From an uncultured Lachnospiraceae bacterium (GTDB lineage: Bacteria; Bacillota; Clostridia; Lachnospirales; Lachnospiraceae): DNA of 64,000 nucleotides. Made by a program: the position numbers and the translations under genes. The notes below the pieces were generated by a model that was not told the origin of the DNA, searched no databases, and saw only the letters and a program-made list of their open reading frames with translations. This document shows, piece by piece, positions 59,826 through 64,000 of this stretch. Numbering within the stretch: position 1 is the stretch's first letter; every line of letters begins with the position of its first letter. The stretch covers positions 83,558-147,557 of the forward strand of contig CAJUTC010000003.1 in NCBI GenBank assembly GCA_910589195.1, read 5' to 3'.

Positions 59826-59858
59826 AAAAAAAAATTCTGTGACTTTTATCACAGAATC
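59826..59858 (-). terminator. Terminator of the Crp/Fnr gene that also carries a CRP-consensus palindrome
   Basis: On the minus strand ATTCTGTGA-TAAAAG-TCACAGAAT is a perfect 9-bp stem followed by nine T (59834-59826), 73 bases after the regulator stop. The same bases read TGTGA-N6-TCACA (59838-59853), the classical CRP site. Confidence 0.85.
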
Positions 59859-59930
59859 TAGTAAAAATCTTTTTCTTTTTATGAATTATGTGTTATGGTT
59901 TCCTTCATTATAGAACGGCTCTATCTGATT

Positions 59931-60635
59931 TCACAGTGTTTCGCTAATTTGCCCTGTCTTATAGAACCGTGACATCCGATCTGCATCCAGAATGGTAATC
60001 CGCTTCCGTTCCATCCGAATTAACCTCAACTCGGTCAGCGTACCGCACAGCCGGGATGTGGTTTCCCTGGGCGCGCCCAGCATATCCGCCAGAAATGTAA
60101 TGCTTAAATTAAAATTGATTTCAATTCCGTCCTTTGTTTCCCTGCCAAAATCTCTGGAAAGCTTCCAAAGCTTGGCTGCCAGCTTCCGTTCCATATAAAT
60201 ACTTCCCATGGTATTTTTCAACTGATGCCCCATCCGCCAAACCTTTTTTTCCTGTGCCACCAAAACTGCCTTAGTCAGACCAAAGTCCTTCTCCATAAAT
60301 TCTAAAAACCTGCATACGGAGATTACAAAAATGCGGCTTGTTTCTATGGTTTCACAAAACAGGGAACCATTATGAGTATCTAATACATGTTCATTCAGCA
60401 AAGTTCCCGGGCCGAATATAAATATAATCTTCCGCTTTCCGGTATGGGTCAGATTATAAATAATCGATTTGCCTGTTAACTGGATATACACCGACTTCAG
60501 CGGCTCTCTGGCACGCATCACGACACTTTGTTTCGGAAAAATTTCCACTTTTCCCTGATGCCAAATCTGTCCAAGTAATTCTGGTTGTGTTTCCTTAAAA
60601 AGCTCCAGCTTTTTTAACGGATTTTCTCTGTACAT
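59931..60635 (-). CDS. Crp/Fnr-family transcriptional regulator
   Basis: 234 residues. Effector domain of the cyclic-nucleotide-binding fold (KQSVVMRAREPLKSVYIQLTGKSIIYNLTHTGKRKIIFIFGPGTLLNE), dimer helix and C-terminal helix-turn-helix ITFLADMLGAPRETTSRLCGTL. It lacks the Cys cluster of oxygen-sensing FNR at the N terminus. Encoded directly upstream of the asr/nitrate operon on the same strand but with its own terminator; it probably controls that operon. The signal is unknown. Confidence 0.9.
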   Translation of the reverse strand: MYRENPLKKLELFKETQPELLGQIWHQGKVEIFPKQSVVMRAREPLKSVYIQLTGKSIIYNLTHTGKRKIIFIFGPGTLLNEHVLDTHNGSLFCETIETSRIFVISVCRFLEFMEKDFGLTKAVLVAQEKKVWRMGHQLKNTMGSIYMERKLAAKLWKLSRDFGRETKDGIEINFNLSITFLADMLGAPRETTSRLCGTLTELRLIRMERKRITILDADRMSRFYKTGQISETL

Positions 60636-60759
60636 ATTGAGTATTCGCTTTCTCTTATCGGTTTTTGGTTTTGACGGATTAGGGTATTTTGAAATATCGT
60701 ACCTGTATCGGCTTTCTTATATAAATTTATAGTGTACCTTCCTGTCCTCATTTTGTAAC

Positions 60760-60789
60760 AAAAGGAACCACCTTTCGATGATTCCTTTT
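60760..60789 (-). terminator. Terminator of the phosphoribosyltransferase-like gene
   Basis: AAAAGGAA..CA pairs with TG..TTCCTTTT (one mismatch). It resembles the tRNA-Cys terminator at 63.86 kb in sequence (GGAATCA..TGGTTCC). Confidence 0.75.
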
Positions 60790-60820
60790 CTGTTTGCGTC
60801 TGCCTTTTGCATTTAATTTG

Positions 60821-61456
60821 CTACAATTTTGAGTATCCAAAGCTGTTCACCAGCGCATCCAGTTTTTTACCCTGTTTGCAGAACGGGCATTCCACAAAAT
60901 CATGGGACTCATAATCTGGCAGATCCTTGTCCGTAAACACAGAATTAATGTGGTATCCGTAAATATCCTCCACAGCACTAAATAAAGCTGACACGCCCTG
61001 GACAGTTCCGTTGTAATACTGAACCGCTTCAATACACTTAATCAATGTTTTTCCGCTGGTTACATCTGCCAAAAGGATAATTACATTTTTCCCAGAAATC
61101 ATTGGACGGATATTATCCCGAAAGATCAATTGGCTATTACTGTTATATTCTGGCGTTACCACATAAATAGTTTTATGGGCATTTTTTGACATAAAACCTG
61201 CTTGAGTTAATTCCTGAGCCAAATATGCCCCGATTACCTGAGTACCATCCACACACAGGATGGAATCTACAATGGTGCCATACATGTACATCCCCTTCAG
61301 AGCCCTTGCAGCTGCTAATGCTTCACTTTGTCTGGCCCTTAAGGTTGTGGTATCCACATAGTAATTGATATGGGAGTGATTGGTTGCAAAGTGTCCTGGT
61401 GTTATCTTAATTGGTACATTGGTTGCAGACATCAACTTATATGTCCTGGTTTCCAT
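60821..61456 (-). CDS. Phosphoribosyltransferase-like protein with C-terminal Cys pair
   Basis: 211 residues. A type I PRTase-like fold: VDGTQVIGAYLAQELTQAG and the PRPP-loop region VIILLADVTSGKTLIKCIEAV (D-V-T-S-G-K, as in orotate PRTase). The C terminus has ECPFCKQGKKLDALVNSFGY, a possible half zinc site. It resembles orotate phosphoribosyltransferase but no pyr genes are adjacent, so substrate is uncertain. Single gene with its own terminator. Confidence 0.78.
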   Translation of the reverse strand: METRTYKLMSATNVPIKITPGHFATNHSHINYYVDTTTLRARQSEALAAARALKGMYMYGTIVDSILCVDGTQVIGAYLAQELTQAGFMSKNAHKTIYVVTPEYNSNSQLIFRDNIRPMISGKNVIILLADVTSGKTLIKCIEAVQYYNGTVQGVSALFSAVEDIYGYHINSVFTDKDLPDYESHDFVECPFCKQGKKLDALVNSFGYSKL

Positions 61457-61634
61457 GTAACCCCCTTTCCGCAGCCGGTTTTAAACCGCCGCTTTCCCTT
61501 TACGATCTTTAAACTTGGCTGCCCCATATTTGTCTGTTTGTCCGGCAGCAACAAATTTATTTCTTTCATTATAGCATGGAGTTTTATCAAAAGGAAGAAA
61601 TATTTCCCTTAAATTTTCCATAAAAAATTTTGTC

Positions 61635-62987
61635 CTATCTTTTTTTTCGTTCAATGCTGCTTTTTATCCATAGTTCATCCCTATATTTTGCTACTGCCCG
61701 TCTTGATATGGAAATTCCTTCTGCCACTAAACACTCTGTCAATTTGGCATCGCTTAAAGGATTTCTTTTATCCTCACTGCTTATTAACCCTCTAATCCGC
61801 TCCTTAATATGTTTTGCTGAAAGACCCTCTCTGCTTTCACTCGATGAAACGGAGCCGGCAAACAGCTTTTCCATTAAAATTGTTCCTGCCGGTGACTGGA
61901 CATATTTTCCCTTAACGGCCCTGCTTACCCTAGAAGGGGGCATTTTAAGTTCTTCTGCCAATGTCCCAATCGTTATCGGCTTTAGTGTTCCTTTCCGGCA
62001 AAAATAGTCCTTCTGCCTGTCCAAAATCTCTTTGGAAACAAGATGCATCGTTTCGCGCCGCTGTTCAATGCTAGAAATTACAAAACGTCCTCTCTCTAAC
62101 TGCTGCTTAAAATATTGAAGTAGCTCTGGATCCTTTGTTTCCTTCATCATGGAAAGGTAATAATCATTAATATGGTATTCTCCGAACCATTTATCATTAA
62201 TCACAATCTCCCATCGGCCATTTTTCTCTGTATAAATAATGTCCGGAACAATGTAGCTGACCTGTGACTCCTGAAGACCTGATAGCGGCCTTGGGTTCAG
62301 CCTTTCAATCACAGCGATATATTTTCTCACTTCCGCTGTTGATAAACCTAACTGTCTGGATATGACACTGATCTTCCCTTGTCCGATTTCCGGAAGGTAG
62401 TCCAAAACCATGGCTGAAAGCTCCGGGGTATCCGCTCCTATAGCCTCTAGCTGTCTAAGTAAACAGTGAGATAAATCCTTGGCAAAAATCCCAAAAGGTT
62501 CTAAGTCCCGGAGAACCTGAAGCATTTCCTCTACTTTTGCCTGGTTTTGTCCTGTCAATTCTGCCACTTCTGCCACTTCCATCTGGAAAAAGCCGTCATC
62601 CTCCAGGCAATCAATTAAATATAAAATTAATTTCCATTCTTCCTTTGAAAATCGCTTCATATCCAGCTGGCTGATTAAATAATTTTTGATATAATTTGTA
62701 TCTGGCGCTTTTAATCCGCCTCTCTCTTTTTCATCCTCGTCCCGTGCCTCTACATAATCCCGCCCTGCATATTGACCATCATATCGGTTTGGGAATTTTT
62801 CCGTTTCAGAATTCATATCATGATTGGCAGTATGCTCCATCATAGGATTGCTCATATACTCATTTTGCAAGAATTCCTCCAGTTCCACTACATCCATCCC
62901 TAAAATTTCCAATGACTGTATCTGCGCCTGGTCAAGCACCTGCTTATCTTCCACTGTAACTTCTGTAACTTCATGCGTTATCTTCAT
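61635..62987 (-). CDS. rpoN: RNA polymerase sigma-54 factor RpoN
   Basis: 450 residues. Glutamine/leucine-rich region I (DKQVLDQAQIQSLEILGMDVVELEEFLQNEYMSNPM), the core-binding region, a helix-turn-helix (TIGTLAEELKMPPSRVSRAV) and the C-terminal RpoN box (ISRRAVAKYRDEL, with R for R and V-A-K-Y kept). The ATG at 62987 follows GAGGGTGATAGGG; a GTG three codons earlier is an alternative. No enhancer-binding activator lies in the window. Confidence 0.95.
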   Translation of the reverse strand: MKITHEVTEVTVEDKQVLDQAQIQSLEILGMDVVELEEFLQNEYMSNPMMEHTANHDMNSETEKFPNRYDGQYAGRDYVEARDEDEKERGGLKAPDTNYIKNYLISQLDMKRFSKEEWKLILYLIDCLEDDGFFQMEVAEVAELTGQNQAKVEEMLQVLRDLEPFGIFAKDLSHCLLRQLEAIGADTPELSAMVLDYLPEIGQGKISVISRQLGLSTAEVRKYIAVIERLNPRPLSGLQESQVSYIVPDIIYTEKNGRWEIVINDKWFGEYHINDYYLSMMKETKDPELLQYFKQQLERGRFVISSIEQRRETMHLVSKEILDRQKDYFCRKGTLKPITIGTLAEELKMPPSRVSRAVKGKYVQSPAGTILMEKLFAGSVSSSESREGLSAKHIKERIRGLISSEDKRNPLSDAKLTECLVAEGISISRRAVAKYRDELWIKSSIERKKR

Positions 62988-63107
62988 CCCTATCACCCTC
63001 GTACCCTGTCAACTATTCTTGAATGTTTCCCTCTGTCCATGTCAGATATTATTATCGCTTCTGTATTTCCCGCTTATCATCTACGGCATTATATCCATTG
63101 CAAAAAG
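62988..63107. other. Upstream region of rpoN
   Basis: 120 bases with no gene seen; the rpoN promoter should be here but no strong box pair is visible. Confidence 0.35.
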
Positions 63108-63415
63108 TTAAGCAAGATTCATTTTTGCAATCTCTTCAATTTCATGGATTGATAAACGGGGAATATAATTATTAATTTCCTCAACAGAAAATTTTCCGGG
63201 TTTTAGCATATTAGTGATTGTTTAAGTTGCTTCCTCCTGCCCACTCTCCTGCCTACCCTTCAGTCTTGCTTCCGCCATTAATATCTTTCTAACTTGAGCA
63301 TTCTCAGCACCTCCTTGATATACTGCTTTATTTCCTCACGGATTACCTTATCTGTAAATGGCAATTTTCCTGACAGCACAAAATCTTCAATTTTTCATCC
63401 ACTACCTCTGTAGCT
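63108..63415 (-). pseudogene. Decayed Rpn/transposase-nuclease (PDDEXK) family gene
   Basis: Pieces of a C-terminal Rpn-family region are spread over three minus-strand frames: VIREEIKQYIKEVLRMLKLE (ends with stop near 63290), MAEARLKGRQESGQEEAT (stops), and MLKPGKFSVEEINNYIPRL to KMNLA (63209-63108). The catalytic N-terminal part is missing. The Rpn family contains mobile PD-(D/E)XK nucleases that disperse in gut Clostridia genomes. Family from memory of the tail pattern. Confidence 0.55.
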
Positions 63416-63607
63416 TTATTATATAAAAAAATTTCTGGTTATTCAAGGAGTATCCCAAATCCCCAGTACACCGATCGAATGGCACGAAAAATTACGAAAA
63501 TAAATGCAATGGAACATAAATATTGATTATTCTTTATTGATTATTCTTTCTAAATCTAACAACGAAATCGGAAGAAAACAAAATGGAGCATAATTAGTTG
63601 GAATAGA
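63416..63607. other. AT-rich stretch without a gene
   Basis: Nothing recognised; short stop-rich frames only. A tandem-like TTGATTATTCTTT occurs twice near 63520-63550. Confidence 0.4.
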
Positions 63608-63648
63608 GGCGGCAATCAGATTTGAACTGGTGATCAGGGTGTTACAGA
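63608..63648 (-). repeat. Partial copy of tRNA-Cys (3' part), possible att relic
   Basis: 41 bases match the 3' part of the intact tRNA-Cys (63892-63932) with about 3 differences, covering acceptor 3' strand, T arm and part of the anticodon arm. The D arm and 5' acceptor are absent, so it is not a functional tRNA. Such copies mark integration sites. Confidence 0.7.
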
Positions 63649-63857
63649 GCATCAAGTCCCATTACGAAAACCCGCATAAAACCTACATTCTTTTTATAAG
63701 TTTATGGTTCTGGTACAGTATTAGTACACTATTTTTTTAATATAGTACACTAAAACACTCTGAAACGGTCATTTTACCAAATAAGGGATTTATGTTAATA
63801 AGAGGAAGAATTCTCAAAATAGTCAAAATCCCTTGATTTCATCAGTTTTTTACAATA

Positions 63858-63887
63858 AAAAAAGGAACCACATTTCTGTGATTCCTC
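63858..63887 (-). terminator. Terminator of the tRNA-Glu/tRNA-Cys unit
   Basis: AGGAA-T-CAC pairs with GTG-G-TTCCT on the minus strand, then a T7 run. It lies 4 bases after tRNA-Cys. Confidence 0.8.
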
Positions 63888-63890
63888 AAA

Positions 63891-63960
63891 GGCGACAACC
63901 AGATTTGAACTGGTGATCAGGGTGTTGCAGACCCACGCCTTACCGCTTGGCTATGTCGCC
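63891..63960 (-). tRNA. tRNA-Cys (anticodon GCA)
   Basis: 70-nt cloverleaf: acceptor GGCGACA/TGTCGCC, discriminator U (typical of tRNA-Cys), anticodon loop CTGCAAC (GCA), T arm CCAG-TTCAAAT-CTGG. The short D loop AAGCGGTAA is normal for this species. Confidence 0.95.
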
Positions 63961-63964
63961 ATAA

Positions 63965-64000
63965 TGACCCCAACGAGATTCGAACTCGTGTTACCGCCGT
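63965..64000 (-). tRNA. tRNA-Glu, 3' part (cut by the window edge)
   Basis: The minus strand reads ACGGCGGTAACACGAG then TTCGAAT, CTCGT, TGGGGTC and A. This is the anticodon-stem 3' strand, variable loop, T arm and acceptor of a tRNA with the sequence usual for tRNA-Glu(UUC) in Firmicutes; the anticodon lies outside the window. Transcribed with tRNA-Cys. Confidence 0.75.

Noticed and set aside
1..64000. CRISPR arrays, rRNA genes, intact prophage or insertion sequences
   Set aside because: No regularly spaced repeats, no rRNA signatures and no intact transposase or integrase were seen.

Overview
The window looks like a chromosomal segment from a spore-forming member of the Clostridia, most like Lachnospiraceae (inference). 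The support is: strong AGGAGG-type ribosome binding sites and TTGACA/TATAAT promoters; a T-box leader on aspS; the sporulation and division cluster mazG-hup-rqcP-yabP-yabQ-divIC-spoIIE-tilS-hpt-ftsH; a class B sortase; a LIV-type ABC transporter; an AsrABC siroheme reductase; and an F-type ATP synthase whose c subunit carries the residues of a sodium site. Most genes lie on the minus strand.

Layout. 1-3.9 kb: tail of a coiled-coil gene, aspS under T-box control, a membrane NERD protein, tRNA-Ala. 4-11.4 kb: atp operon (two atpI/atpZ-type genes, then BEFHAGDC). 11.5-14.2 kb: sortase B, then tRNA-Gly with a 1.6-kb relic of an integrative element bounded by a copy of the tRNA 3' end (att repeats). 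14.3-17.7 kb: PTS EIIA, then a slipin/SPFH gene, a circularly permuted tRNA-like RNA and the RNA ligase gene rtcB. 17.9-27 kb: LIV transporter, two atypical isocitrate lyase/PEP mutase superfamily genes, a divergent cupin and a LacI-type regulator. 27.3-33 kb: two-WYL regulator, PHP phosphatase, tRNA-Leu and tRNA-Tyr, GH13 amylase. 33.2-41 kb: an intergenic array of hairpins, then the ftsH-to-mazG cluster. 41.3-49.1 kb: FecR/DUF3298 lipoprotein, rpsF-ssb-rpsR, DUF951, sirtuin, GNAT, DUF2156. 49.2-60.6 kb: PucR regulator, moeA, and a nitrate/siroheme reductase block (asrABC, molybdopterin nitrate reductase, ferredoxin, FAD oxidoreductase, TDT transporter) next to a Crp/Fnr regulator. 60.8-64 kb: phosphoribosyltransferase, rpoN, a decayed Rpn-like gene, a partial tRNA-Cys copy, intact tRNA-Cys and a cut-off tRNA-Glu.

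The most notable item is rtcB - tRNA mimic - slipin (about 14.8-17.7 kb). Between the two same-strand genes lies a 69-nt sequence that folds into a tRNA without an anticodon loop and in permuted order: anticodon-stem 3' strand, variable loop, T arm, acceptor 3' strand, AAG loop, acceptor 5' strand, D arm, anticodon-stem 5' strand. It keeps the residues of the tRNA elbow. This resembles the tRNA-mimicking module of bacterial Y RNAs (YrlA), which are known near RtcB, but here the protein partner is a slipin and no Ro60/Rsr gene is visible.

A second coherent system is the nitrate block: a Nas/NarB-type reductase with its ferredoxin and flavoprotein lies directly downstream of asrABC behind one promoter region, which suggests nitrate to nitrite to ammonium with an Asr-type enzyme as the nitrite reductase (inference).
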